Made by a program: the position numbers and the translations under genes. The notes under the pieces are model-generated. The model ran no database searches. It saw nothing but the letters and a program-made list of their open reading frames with translations, and was not told the DNA's origin. Shown here piece after piece: positions 53,318 to 64,000 of a stretch of 64,000 bases of DNA. How positions within the stretch are numbered: position 1 is the stretch's first letter; every line of letters starts with the position of its first letter. The DNA comes from Salinisphaera sp. LB1 (GTDB lineage: Bacteria; Pseudomonadota; Gammaproteobacteria; Nevskiales; Salinisphaeraceae): the NCBI RefSeq assembly GCF_003177035.1, contig NZ_CP029488.1:3664501-3728500 (forward strand), written 5' to 3'.

Positions 53318-54334
53318 TCAGACCGCGCCCGGCAGGAAGCCGGTCGCCGCATATGCGGCATCGAGCGTCGGTTGGGCCCGTTCACGGGCGGCCGCAGCGC
53401 CGCGCGCCAGGATGGCGTCCAGCCCGGCGGTGTCGGCGGCGAATTCCGCGTAGCGCGCCTGCAGCGGCTCGAGGAATGCCACCACCGCCTCGGCCAGGTC
53501 ACCCTTGAGCGCACCATAGCCGGAATCGGCGTAGTCGACCTCCAGATCGGCGATCGGACGATCGGTCACTGCCGAGAAGATCGACAACAGATTCGATACG
53601 CCCGGCTTGTTGGCCTCGTCGAAACGCACCTCACCGTCGGAATCTGTGACCGCGCGCTTGATCTTCTTGACCACTTTCTTCGGCGGGTCGAGCAACTTGA
53701 TGACATTGGCCTCGACATCGTCCGACTTGCTCATCTTGGCGGTCGGCTCGCCGAGGCTCATGATGCGCGCGCCCACCTCCGGGATGAACGGCTCCGGCAC
53801 GGTGAACACGGACTCACCCACGCGCGCATTGAAACGCTCGGCCAGATTGCGGGTCAGTTCGAGATGCTGCTTCTGGTCGTTGCCGACCGGCACGGCATCG
53901 GCCTGGTACAGCAGGATGTCCGCCGCCATGAGCACCGGATAGTCGAACAGGCCCGCATTGACGTTGTCGACGTTCTTGGCCGACTTGTCCTTGAACTGCG
54001 TCATGCGGTTGAGCTCGCCCATCGACGTATGGCAGTTCAAAAGCCAGGCCAGCTGGGCATGCGCCGGCACGTGCGACTGCACGAACAGCGTCGCGTTGTC
54101 CGGATCGATGCCGGCGGCCAGATACAGGCACAGGAATTCGTGGCAGCGAGCACGCAGCGCGGCGGCGTCCTGGCGCACGGTGATCGCGTGCATGTCGACC
54201 AGCGCAAACAGGCAATCATGGGTCGACTGCATGTTCACCCAGTGCTTGAGCGCACCGATGTAATTGCCCAGCGTGAGTTCGCCGGAGGGCTGAATACCGG
54301 ATAATACGACCGGTCGGGCATGGGCCGAGGACAC
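53318..54334 (-). CDS. trpS: Tryptophanyl-tRNA synthetase
   Basis: Class Ic synthetase, 338 residues. The HIGH-equivalent is [17 protein letters not shown], the KMSKS loop is AKMSKSDD, and QFKDKSAK plus [20 protein letters not shown] are typical. It leads the trpS-scpA-scpB-fpr-rluB run. Confidence 0.97.
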   Translation of the reverse strand: MSSAHARPVVLSGIQPSGELTLGNYIGALKHWVNMQSTHDCLFALVDMHAITVRQDAAALRARCHEFLCLYLAAGIDPDNATLFVQSHVPAHAQLAWLLNCHTSMGELNRMTQFKDKSAKNVDNVNAGLFDYPVLMAADILLYQADAVPVGNDQKQHLELTRNLAERFNARVGESVFTVPEPFIPEVGARIMSLGEPTAKMSKSDDVEANVIKLLDPPKKVVKKIKRAVTDSDGEVRFDEANKPGVSNLLSIFSAVTDRPIADLEVDYADSGYGALKGDLAEAVVAFLEPLQARYAEFAADTAGLDAILARGAAAARERAQPTLDAAYAATGFLPGAV

Positions 54335-54412
54335 GAGCTACTACTCCCAGCTGTCGAGAATGACGAACGCGCGAGTATACGGCACCGCGCCGGAAGCGCC
54401 GAGCCTATGGCG

Positions 54413-55051
54413 TCAGGCGGTTTCGTCCCCGTCCAGACCGATCGCCTCGGCGCTGCCCTTGCCCGGGCGCAGGATCCGGGGCACGTCTTCGGTCAGGTCG
54501 ACCACGGTCGTCGGTTCGACGCCGGTGGCGCCGCCATCCACCACGAGATCAATCTGCCGGTCGAATTCCTCGCGTACCTCGGTGGCCTCGGACAGGGCGC
54601 GATCGTCGCGGGCGACCGCGGTCACCGTCATGAAGGGCTCACCGAGCGCATCGACGATCGCACGCGCGACCGGATGACCGGGTACCCGGATGCCGATCGT
54701 CTTGCGCTTGGGGTGCGCCAGCCAGTTCGGCACCTGTTTGGACGCCTTAAGGACGAAGGTGTAGGCCCCGGGCGTTGCGGACTTGAGCAGACGAAAACTT
54801 GGATTTTCCACCTTGGCGTAATGCGCGATCTCCGACAGGTCGCGGCACACCAGGGTGAAGAAATGATCGCGATCGAGCCCGCGGATCTGCCGGATACGCT
54901 CCATCGCGTTACGATCGCCCATGGCGCATGCCAGGCCGTAGGATGAGTCCGTGGGATAGGCCACCACCTGGCCGGCACGCAGCGCACTGGCGACCTTTTC
55001 GATACGGCGGGGCTGCGGGGTCTCCGCGTGGATGTGGACGAGTTCGCTCAT
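54413..55051 (-). CDS. yciO: YciO-type protein of the Sua5/YrdC family
   Basis: 212 residues with the YrdC fold: GQVVAYPTDSSYGLACAMGD, KRKTIGIRVPGHPVA, and the GATGVEPTTVVDLT motif that binds nucleotide. YciO is related to the TsaC/Sua5 enzymes of tRNA t6A synthesis but is usually not their functional replacement; the exact role is unsettled. The Ser-Ser-Tyr in PTDSSYG distinguishes it from TsaC. ATG at 55051 (MSELVHIHAE). Next to trpS as in E. coli. Confidence 0.9.
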   Translation of the reverse strand: MSELVHIHAETPQPRRIEKVASALRAGQVVAYPTDSSYGLACAMGDRNAMERIRQIRGLDRDHFFTLVCRDLSEIAHYAKVENPSFRLLKSATPGAYTFVLKASKQVPNWLAHPKRKTIGIRVPGHPVARAIVDALGEPFMTVTAVARDDRALSEATEVREEFDRQIDLVVDGGATGVEPTTVVDLTEDVPRILRPGKGSAEAIGLDGDETA

Positions 55052-55152
55052 ACATTTATTGTAACCATTCCCGGCCGCATCGCCCATAGTCGAGCCTGGC
55101 TGCATACGGCACACTATGATCCCCTATACACCCGTTTCGGGAACCAATTGCC

Positions 55153-55452
55153 ATGGATTACTTTGCTATCGTTTCCTTTGACGTGGCCGAGAGCGCCGAC
55201 GGTCGGGCCAAGGCCGGTGAAGAGCATCGCCAGCGCTTGCGCGATCTGGATGCCGAAGGCCGCCTGCTGACGGCCGGCCCGCTGCCGCGCACCGACGCCT
55301 ACGGCAAGATCACCGAGGGTTATCAGGGCAGCATCATCATCGCGGCCTTCGACAGCCTGGAGTCGGCCCGCCAATGGGCGAAAGTCGATCCCTACAACGC
55401 CGAAGGCGTATACCTGGAATCCAGGGTCTATCCGTACAAGAAGGTCTTTTAA
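55153..55452 (+). CDS. yciI: YciI-family protein
   Basis: 99-residue protein of the dimeric alpha+beta barrel type: EEHRQRLRDLDAEGRLLTAGPL with a conserved His and the Asp of DPYNAEGVY. Some family members have weak hydrolase or dehalogenase activity; function otherwise unknown. Followed after 9 bp by a bolA gene, a common pairing. Confidence 0.92.
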   Translation: MDYFAIVSFDVAESADGRAKAGEEHRQRLRDLDAEGRLLTAGPLPRTDAYGKITEGYQGSIIIAAFDSLESARQWAKVDPYNAEGVYLESRVYPYKKVF

Positions 55453-55461
55453 GCCGTTTCC

Positions 55462-55728
55462 ATGAGTGATCGCATCCATCGTATCCGCGCCGCCCTCGCC
55501 ACGGGGCTGGACACCGACGACATCGCCATCCGCGACGACAGCCACCTGCATGTCGGCCACGCGGGCGCGGCAACCGGGCTCGGGCATTTTCATGTCACGA
55601 TCCGGTCGCCGAGGTTCTCCGGATTAAGCCCCATCCAGCGTCATCGACTGGTTTATGACGCGCTGGGCGATCTCATGCAGACCGATATCCACGCGCTGCA
55701 GATACGCGCACTGGCCCCCGAGCAATAA
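55462..55728 (+). CDS. BolA-family protein
   Basis: 88-residue class II KH-like protein. The conserved H in SHLHVGHAG, GLGHFHVTIRSPRFSGL and RHRLVYDALGDLMQTDIHAL are the family pattern. BolA proteins partner with monothiol glutaredoxins in Fe-S handling and can regulate transcription. Assignment to BolA itself rather than IbaG is favoured by the longer variable region and the yciI neighbour. Confidence 0.93.
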   Translation: MSDRIHRIRAALATGLDTDDIAIRDDSHLHVGHAGAATGLGHFHVTIRSPRFSGLSPIQRHRLVYDALGDLMQTDIHALQIRALAPEQ

Positions 55729-55740
55729 AACCGCCAGAAA

Positions 55741-55974
55741 TTGAGGTCAGGACCATCCCCGGGGGCACGCGCCGAGATCGGCGCCAAGGGCGCATATCGA
55801 TGCGTGGACAAGGCCGTGCCGGCCGGGGCGCATCACCTGACCGTCTACGCCGGCATCGACAATCTGTTCGACGAAAAATATTCAGGCAACATCCGCATTA
55901 ACAGCGACGGCGGACGTTATTTCGAACCGGCGCCCGGCGGCTCTATCTATACCGGCTTGAAGTTCCGGCTGTAA
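55741..55974 (+). pseudogene. C-terminal remnant of a TonB-dependent receptor
   Basis: The readable part GAHHLTVYAGIDNLFDEKYS, GRYFEPAPGGSIYTGLKFRL is the last beta-strands of a TonB-dependent receptor, ending in the aromatic-rich strand used for BAM recognition. At most 77 residues survive out of a normal 650-750; no plug, TonB box, signal peptide or credible start is present. It is a truncated relic, just downstream of bolA. Confidence 0.8.
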
Positions 55975-55993
55975 GGGCTGAGCCGCGGCACGC

Positions 55994-56404
55994 TCAGCCG
56001 CTGAGGAATTCGTTCAAAGTGGCTTCGTCCAGCGCACTGACTCGCAGGGTGCGGCTTTCGACAGGCGCGCCTGCGCCGTCGGCCTTGCGGCGCAGTACCA
56101 CCAGCGGCTGGTAAGCATCGAATTCGGCTTCGTGGAACGCCACGCGTGGATCGTGCTCAACCGCGCCCGGGGCATAGATGCCACAACGAGCGACGGCATA
56201 TTCGCTGTCGCCGGCTACGCGAAACTCGCGACGGCCGATACGTTCGCCCGCGGCCTGGAATGCCGCAGCCACCCAATCATCGATGGCCGACCAGGCCTGT
56301 TCGGCCATGGCCTCGCGCCGCTCGGCCAGGCGCTCGTTGTCGCCCATCCGCGATTGCACTTCCCCGGTTGTGACCTCGAGCCAGCTTCGCGCCACCCTGC
56401 TCAT
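55994..56404 (-). CDS. Hypothetical protein
   Basis: Unrecognised frame of about 136 residues starting MSRVARSWLEVTTGEVQSRM (an upstream start and MGDNERLAERREAM are alternatives). It is soluble, mixed charge, with a helical N-terminal half (ERLAERREAMAEQAWSAIDD) and a beta-like C-terminal half (YQPLVVLRRKADG). Codon use is like the neighbours. No motif suggests a function. Confidence 0.55.
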   Translation of the reverse strand: MSRVARSWLEVTTGEVQSRMGDNERLAERREAMAEQAWSAIDDWVAAAFQAAGERIGRREFRVAGDSEYAVARCGIYAPGAVEHDPRVAFHEAEFDAYQPLVVLRRKADGAGAPVESRTLRVSALDEATLNEFLSG

Positions 56405-56569
56405 CCTGTATTGGAATCGACGCGATAGACTACGATCTCGGGGCACGGACGGCAAGGCTGCGGCGCCGCGGCGTGACTTGCCTTGATCGTGGACCTGGCA
56501 CGAGACGATTGAGAACTCGCGCCTCGTTGATATCGCTTGTGTTCGCCCAATGCTCGCTGCAAGCTCCGC

Positions 56570-56896
56570 TTACTTGGCGATGCCTAGAAACACAGCCAGG
56601 CACCGTTCAACCTCCAGCATTGAATCTGGATCAATACGTCCGAACACTTGGCCTACCCTGGAACGTTTAACGGTTATGGCTTTATCTACCATCACCTGCG
56701 AAGCTTTCTGCAAGCCATTGGCGTCGCTCGGTTGAATGGCAATACGAAATAAGGGCGCGGCTACTCGAGTGCTTGTTACCGGTAATACGGTCACTGTAGC
56801 GTGCTCATGGAATTGATCGGCCTGAATGATGACTGCGGGTCTCGGTTTGCCATAATCGCCTTGAATGGCAATAGTCACAAAGTCGCCCCGCGTCAT
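56570..56896 (-). CDS. mazF: MazF/PemK-family endoribonuclease toxin
   Basis: 108-residue toxin that cleaves mRNA at short sequences in characterised relatives. Typical blocks: MTRGDFVTIAIQGDYGKPRP, AVIIQADQFHEHATVTVLPV, RVAAPLFRIAIQPSDANGL, and QVMVDKAITVKRSRVGQVFG. Overlaps the antitoxin stop by 4 bp (antitoxin first), the usual MazEF arrangement. Lower GC than its neighbours, consistent with transfer. Confidence 0.93.
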   Translation of the reverse strand: MTRGDFVTIAIQGDYGKPRPAVIIQADQFHEHATVTVLPVTSTRVAAPLFRIAIQPSDANGLQKASQVMVDKAITVKRSRVGQVFGRIDPDSMLEVERCLAVFLGIAK

Positions 56897-57111
56897 TCTG
56901 TCCAGCCGTCGATATCAGCGAGCGCATCATCCATGAACGCCTGCGTATCGATGTCGGCCCGGTCTGCTGCAGCTGCGAGCCGTGACTGGCGGCGGCATTC
57001 TTCCAAAAAACCGGCCCGGCGCGTATCAGGCACCCAGATTTGCACCGGCCGCAGTCCTGCCATGCGCAACGCATCACGATGCTTTCGAACTCTTGAATTG
57101 ACGTCAGGCAT
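56893..57111 (-). CDS. MazE-like antitoxin (DUF3018 type)
   Basis: 72-residue antitoxin of the DUF3018 family that pairs with MazF toxins: SRVRKHRDALRMAGLRPVQI, WVPDTRRAGFLEECRRQSRL, and the acidic toxin-binding tail DALADIDGWTE. The ATG at 57111 has GGAGG 8 nt before and is preferred to one nine codons upstream that lies within the operator. Confidence 0.9.
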   Translation of the reverse strand: MPDVNSRVRKHRDALRMAGLRPVQIWVPDTRRAGFLEECRRQSRLAAAADRADIDTQAFMDDALADIDGWTE

Positions 57112-57122
57112 GCTGGAATCCT

Positions 57123-57163
57123 CCGTTACATGCAACATATTACGCCTTTCAACGTTACATGCA
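57123..57163 (-). promoter_or_regulatory. mazEF promoter with two operator repeats
   Basis: GTTACATGCAAC occurs twice as a direct repeat (57123-57134 and 57152-57163, 29 bp apart); each copy is itself an imperfect palindrome. On the minus strand TTGCAT and TAATAT with 16 bp between form a promoter whose -35 is inside one repeat, the other repeat lying just after the -10. This fits autorepression by the antitoxin. Confidence 0.65.
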
Positions 57164-57251
57164 ACGGCATGCGCGAACGATCAAGCCGCCCTTTCCTTCG
57201 CCGCTATTTGAAATAACGCCGCATTACCGGTCCAACCAACGCCGCACCGCA

Positions 57252-60304
<3,053 letters not shown>

Positions 60305-60351
60305 AGGCGACGAGAACGAAAGTGGATGAGGGACCGTGGGCGGCGCGGACG

Positions 60352-63300
60352 CTAGCCGGCGAGATCCAACGCCTGATCGATGTCGACGCTGACCAGCCGG
60401 GATACGCCGGGCTCGGCCATGGTCACGCCGTGGAGTTGTTCGGCCAATTCCATGGTCAGTTTATTATGCGTGATGACGATGAACTGCACCTGTGCGGACA
60501 TCTTGCGCACCAGTTCACAAAAACGCGAGACGTTGGCATCGTCGAGCGGCGCGTCGATCTCGTCGAGCATACAGAATGGCGCCGGATTGAGCTCGAACAG
60601 TGCGAACAGAAGCGCCACCGCGGTCAGCGCCTTTTCGCCGCCGGACAACATCTGGATCGAGGCGTTGCGCTTGCCGGGCGGCCGCGCCATCACGCGCACG
60701 CCAGTGGTCAGCCAGTCCTCGTCGGTCAGTTCGAGCGCGGCCTCGCCGCCGCCGAACAATTGCGGAAACATTTCCGAGAAGCGGCTGTTGACCTGATCGT
60801 AGGTGGACTTGAAGCGCTGACGCGTCTCGCGGTCGATCTTGGCGATCGCCTGCTCCAGGGTCGACAACGCCTCGGACAGGTCCGCGTGCTGCTCGCCGAG
60901 GTATTGCTCGCGCGCGGCGACTTCGTCGTATTCCTCGATCGCCGCCAGATTGATGGCGCCGAGCCGGGCGATCCGGCGTTCGATGGCTTCAATCGCTTCA
61001 TTCCAGGCGTCGACGGTGGCGTCCTCGGGCAGCGTCCGGGCAATATCGGCCGGCGCTTCGCCCAGTTCCGACAACTGTTCCACCACGCCCTGGCGCCGGA
61101 CGCCCGCCGTTTCGACGTCGACCTTGGCCTGTTGCAGGCCGTCGCGCGCACTCTCGGCGACCTGCTCGGCGTTCATCGCCGCCTGCGCACTCTGTTCCAA
61201 CTCGTTTTCACGCGCGGTCAATGATTCGCGTGCCGCACGCAATTCGCGCTCGGCGCGCGCCTGGATTTCACGTGCCGCATGCAAATCGTCCGCGCTGTAT
61301 TCGCTGGCCGCCTGTTCGCCGGGGCCACTGGCGTCGAAACGTTCCAGCTGACCATTGACATCGTCCAGGGCGGTTTGGGTATCCGCCAATCGCGAGGCGA
61401 GGTTCTCCCGCCGGCTCGCCAGCTGCGACAGGGCGCTGTCGAGTTCGCTCAGGCGACGCTCGGCGGCGGCCGCCTCGCTGCGCGCCTTGTCCCGTGCGTT
61501 ACGCGTCGCCGCCAGCGTATCGCGCGCCTGCTGGCGAGCAGCGGCGAAGCGCTCGGCCTCGGTCTCCAGCTCGGCAACCCGGGCCTGGGCGGCGTCGGCC
61601 TGCGCGCTGGCCTCGGCATACTGGCTGGCCAGCTCGGCCAGCTCCGCTTCGATCTCGGCATCGCGGCGCCGCGTCTGCTCGACCCGCAGGCGCTCGCCTT
61701 CCAGCTCGGCGCGCCGCGTTTCCAGCGCGCGCTGGCTCTGGCCGACCCGTTCATCCAGTTCGCTGGCCTGGGCACGACGGGTCTCGAGCTGCTCACGCCG
61801 TTCGGCCAGTGCGGCCTCGCTGGCGGAACGGCGCGCGTCGAGATCGCGTACTTCGTCGTCGAGCGCGGCGATCCGTTGCTCGCGCTCGAACACGCCGCGT
61901 TCGGCCGATTCCGGGGCCGGCGTGGTGAGACTGGTGGCACCGATCCGACAGCCGTCCGGGGTGACCAGCAGCTGATTCGGGCCCAGTTGCTCGCGCGCCG
62001 CCAGCGCCCGCGACAGGTCCGGGGCCACGAAAACATGGGCGGCCGCCGCCCGGATCGCGGCCGGCCCGTCGATGCCCTCGGCCAGCGCAGCCAGACCGGC
62101 CGGCGGCTCGGGCGTCGCGACCGCCGGCTCGCGATCGGATTCGATCAGGGTGACGGGCTCGTTGGGCCACGCCGATGCATTGGCCGAACCGGCCAGGCTT
62201 TCCACCGTGAAACCACGCAGCAGCGCGCCCAGCGCGGCTTCGGCCGCGGCCCGCCAGTCGTCACGCACCTGTACGCGGCGTGCTACGCCCTGGGCCTGGC
62301 CATACCCGCAGGCCGCCAGCCAGGTATTGATCGCTTCGTCGTCTTCGCGCAGCACGGCCTGCTGCATCTTGCGCTCAGAGGCCAGCTCGGCCTGGCGCTC
62401 GCCGAGCGCGGTACGCTGCGTCGTCAGTTGCTGTTCCAGTTCTGCTATTTCGGCGCGTAACGCGTCGATGGCTTCGGCCGTGGTCGCGGCCTGCTCGCGA
62501 TCGAACTCGAGCTGTTGCGTGCGGGCCGCGACGTCCTGTTCGCTCGCGGCGAGCGCCGACTCATCGATCGTGGGCAGGCGTTCGCGCTCGCCGCGCCGTG
62601 CGGCGTCGCGCTCGGCCAACGCGTCGCGTTGTTGTGCCGCATAGCGTGCGCGCGTGCGCTCGGCGTCGAGTTGCTGCACCGGGTTGTGCTCGCCCGCGTT
62701 GAACGCATCCCAGGCGGTCTCGGCCTGCGTGGCCTCTTGCTCGGCCGCCGCCAGGCGCTCGCGCGCCGCCTCCAGGCCGGCCGCCGCGGCATCGCGCTCG
62801 GCCTGGCGGGTCTGCTGTTCGGCCGCCAGCGCCCGGTCGGCCTCGTGATCGGCCTCGCGTCGTTGCGCCAGTGCATCGCGCCGGTCGAGCAGCGCCTGGC
62901 GCTCGCGCTGGCGCATCTGCGCAACTTCGCGGGCATGATCGAGCGCCTGTTCGATCCGCCCGACATTCGCCTGGGCGTCGTAGAACGCGGCCTGGCGGTT
63001 CTGTACTTCGGTCATTGCCTGCTGTTGCGCCTTGTTGGCCGCCTCGCGCGCGCTTTCAGCCCGGCGGCGTGCCGAGATCGCCTCGCGCAGCCGATCCTCG
63101 GCCGCGCGCAGCGTGGCCTCGGCGGCCTCGACTTCGCCGGCGCGCGCCTGCCAGCGCAGGGTGAGCAATTCCGCCCGCAACCGGCGCTCGTCCGCCTTGT
63201 AGCTCTTGTACTTCTCGGCGTTGGCGGCCTGGCGCTTGAGCGTGCCCAGGCGCTGGCTCACCTCGGAGATGAGATCGTCCAGTCGTTCCAGGTTCTCGCG

Positions 63301-63864
63301 CGTATGCCGAATACGGTTCTCGGTCTCGCGGCGGCGCTCCTTGTATCTGGAGATGCCGGCCGCCTCTTCGAGCACCTGGCGCATGTCTTCCGGCTTGGCC
63401 TCGATCAGGCGGTTGACCGCGCCCTGCTCGATCACGGCGTAGTTGCTGCGGCCACCCAGGCCGGTGCCGAGAAACAGGTCCACCACGTCGCGCCGACGCG
63501 CCCGCGTGTTGTTGATGAAGTACTTGGAGCCGCCGTCGCGGCTCAGTTCGCGCCGGATGGATATTTCACCGAAGGCACCGTACTGCCCGCCGAGCTTGCC
63601 TTCGCTGTTGTCGAACCGCAGCTCGACCGATGCCCGCCCCACCGGCTTGCGGGCATGCGAGCCATTGAAGATGACATCTTCCAGCGCCTCGCCCCGCAGT
63701 TGCCGCGCGCTCGACTCGCCGGTCACCCAGCGCACGGCGTCAATTACGTTCGATTTGCCGCAACCGTTGGGCCCGACGACGCTGGTCAGATTCGAGGCCA
63801 GCGAGAGCGTCGTCGGATCGACGAACGACTTGAAACCGGCGAGCTTGATCTGGGTCAGACGCAT
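60352..63864 (-). CDS. smc: Chromosome segregation protein SMC
   Basis: ATPase of the bacterial condensin with ScpA and ScpB, both coded in this window at 51.8-53.3 kb. 1170 residues: Walker A VVGPNGCGKSNVIDAVRW (31-38), long coiled coils, a hinge in the middle (about 510-650; GLAALAEGIDGPAAIRAAAA, LVTPDGCRIGATSLT), a second coiled coil very rich in Ala, Glu and Arg, and the C-terminal signature LSGGEKALTAVALLFAL with Walker B FCMLDEIDAPLDDANV. No gene is seen in 63865-64000. Confidence 0.98.
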   Translation of the reverse strand: MRLTQIKLAGFKSFVDPTTLSLASNLTSVVGPNGCGKSNVIDAVRWVTGESSARQLRGEALEDVIFNGSHARKPVGRASVELRFDNSEGKLGGQYGAFGEISIRRELSRDGGSKYFINNTRARRRDVVDLFLGTGLGGRSNYAVIEQGAVNRLIEAKPEDMRQVLEEAAGISRYKERRRETENRIRHTRENLERLDDLISEVSQRLGTLKRQAANAEKYKSYKADERRLRAELLTLRWQARAGEVEAAEATLRAAEDRLREAISARRRAESAREAANKAQQQAMTEVQNRQAAFYDAQANVGRIEQALDHAREVAQMRQRERQALLDRRDALAQRREADHEADRALAAEQQTRQAERDAAAAGLEAARERLAAAEQEATQAETAWDAFNAGEHNPVQQLDAERTRARYAAQQRDALAERDAARRGERERLPTIDESALAASEQDVAARTQQLEFDREQAATTAEAIDALRAEIAELEQQLTTQRTALGERQAELASERKMQQAVLREDDEAINTWLAACGYGQAQGVARRVQVRDDWRAAAEAALGALLRGFTVESLAGSANASAWPNEPVTLIESDREPAVATPEPPAGLAALAEGIDGPAAIRAAAAHVFVAPDLSRALAAREQLGPNQLLVTPDGCRIGATSLTTPAPESAERGVFEREQRIAALDDEVRDLDARRSASEAALAERREQLETRRAQASELDERVGQSQRALETRRAELEGERLRVEQTRRRDAEIEAELAELASQYAEASAQADAAQARVAELETEAERFAAARQQARDTLAATRNARDKARSEAAAAERRLSELDSALSQLASRRENLASRLADTQTALDDVNGQLERFDASGPGEQAASEYSADDLHAAREIQARAERELRAARESLTARENELEQSAQAAMNAEQVAESARDGLQQAKVDVETAGVRRQGVVEQLSELGEAPADIARTLPEDATVDAWNEAIEAIERRIARLGAINLAAIEEYDEVAAREQYLGEQHADLSEALSTLEQAIAKIDRETRQRFKSTYDQVNSRFSEMFPQLFGGGEAALELTDEDWLTTGVRVMARPPGKRNASIQMLSGGEKALTAVALLFALFELNPAPFCMLDEIDAPLDDANVSRFCELVRKMSAQVQFIVITHNKLTMELAEQLHGVTMAEPGVSRLVSVDIDQALDLAG

Positions 63865-64000
63865 GCCATGTTCAGCCCGCTACGCCGATCGTGATGCCTT
63901 GGATTTCGCGCATTGTCGCCCCTGACACGGCTACGCGCCGCTACGCATGCAAAGCCGGCTAGTGTAACCTAGCGCCGCGTTGATCCGACACGATGCCATC

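Overview
This is about 64 kb of a high-GC chromosome from a gammaproteobacterium. The evidence is the gene order, all of it chromosomal housekeeping: smc-zipA-ligA, gyrA-serC-pheA-hisC-tyrA-aroA-cmk-rpsA-ihfB, mtaD-ubiG-(mupP-like phosphatase) divergent from gyrA as in pseudomonads, dnaX-ybaB-recR, and trpS-scpA-scpB-rluB. Two surface polysaccharide operons and two photolyases fit a free-living, light-exposed and probably marine or halophilic organism (Salinisphaera-like is a guess; no rRNA is present to settle it).

Layout. 1-5.3 kb (minus strand): cysC, a PrcB-like lipoprotein, wzb, wza and the start of wzc (capsule/EPS export), with a sirtuin upstream. 5.5-21.2 kb: a mobile, repeat-rich accessory zone. 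It holds about 18 REP/BIME hairpin repeats, the RAYT transposase thought to spread them, two identical 1516-bp IS1111-group (IS110 family) elements each inserted at the same place inside a REP hairpin, a Fe-S (6-4)-type photolyase, a class I CPD photolyase, a BrnTA toxin-antitoxin pair, and the housekeeping genes orn, phhB-like, recR, ybaB, dnaX, the 4.5S (SRP) RNA and tRNA-Ser(GGA), followed by a broken tRNA-Ser copy and a 221-bp tandem repeat built round BIMEs. 21.2-25.7 kb: a yjbEFGH exopolysaccharide operon plus a BamC-like lipoprotein, with a terminator hairpin that contains the yjbF start codon. 25.8-32.3 kb: dapA, gcvR, bcp, phoH-PIN, perM, bepA. 32.5-46.1 kb: a long minus-strand run from gyrA through serC, serA and the aromatic amino-acid genes to cmk, rpsA, ihfB and lapA. 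46.3-49.1 kb (plus): mtaD, ubiG, mupP-like. 49-55 kb: a MagIII-like glycosylase with a MITE-like repeat at its 5' end, rluB, fpr, scpB, scpA, trpS, yciO. 55.1-57.1 kb: yciI, bolA, a TonB-receptor remnant, a hypothetical gene and a MazEF-type pair. 57.2-63.9 kb: ligA, zipA, smc.

The most interesting system is the REP/RAYT/IS1111 triad. The IS elements have 13-bp subterminal inverted repeats placed 7 and 3 bp from the ends, a CT core, and a 302-nt region downstream of the transposase. That region contains a 23-bp near-perfect inverted repeat enclosing further hairpins, a near copy of the element's own right end, and a short match to the REP target beside it. This is what a target-guiding RNA (bridge RNA/seekRNA) aimed at REP sequences would look like, but the RNA assignment is inference.
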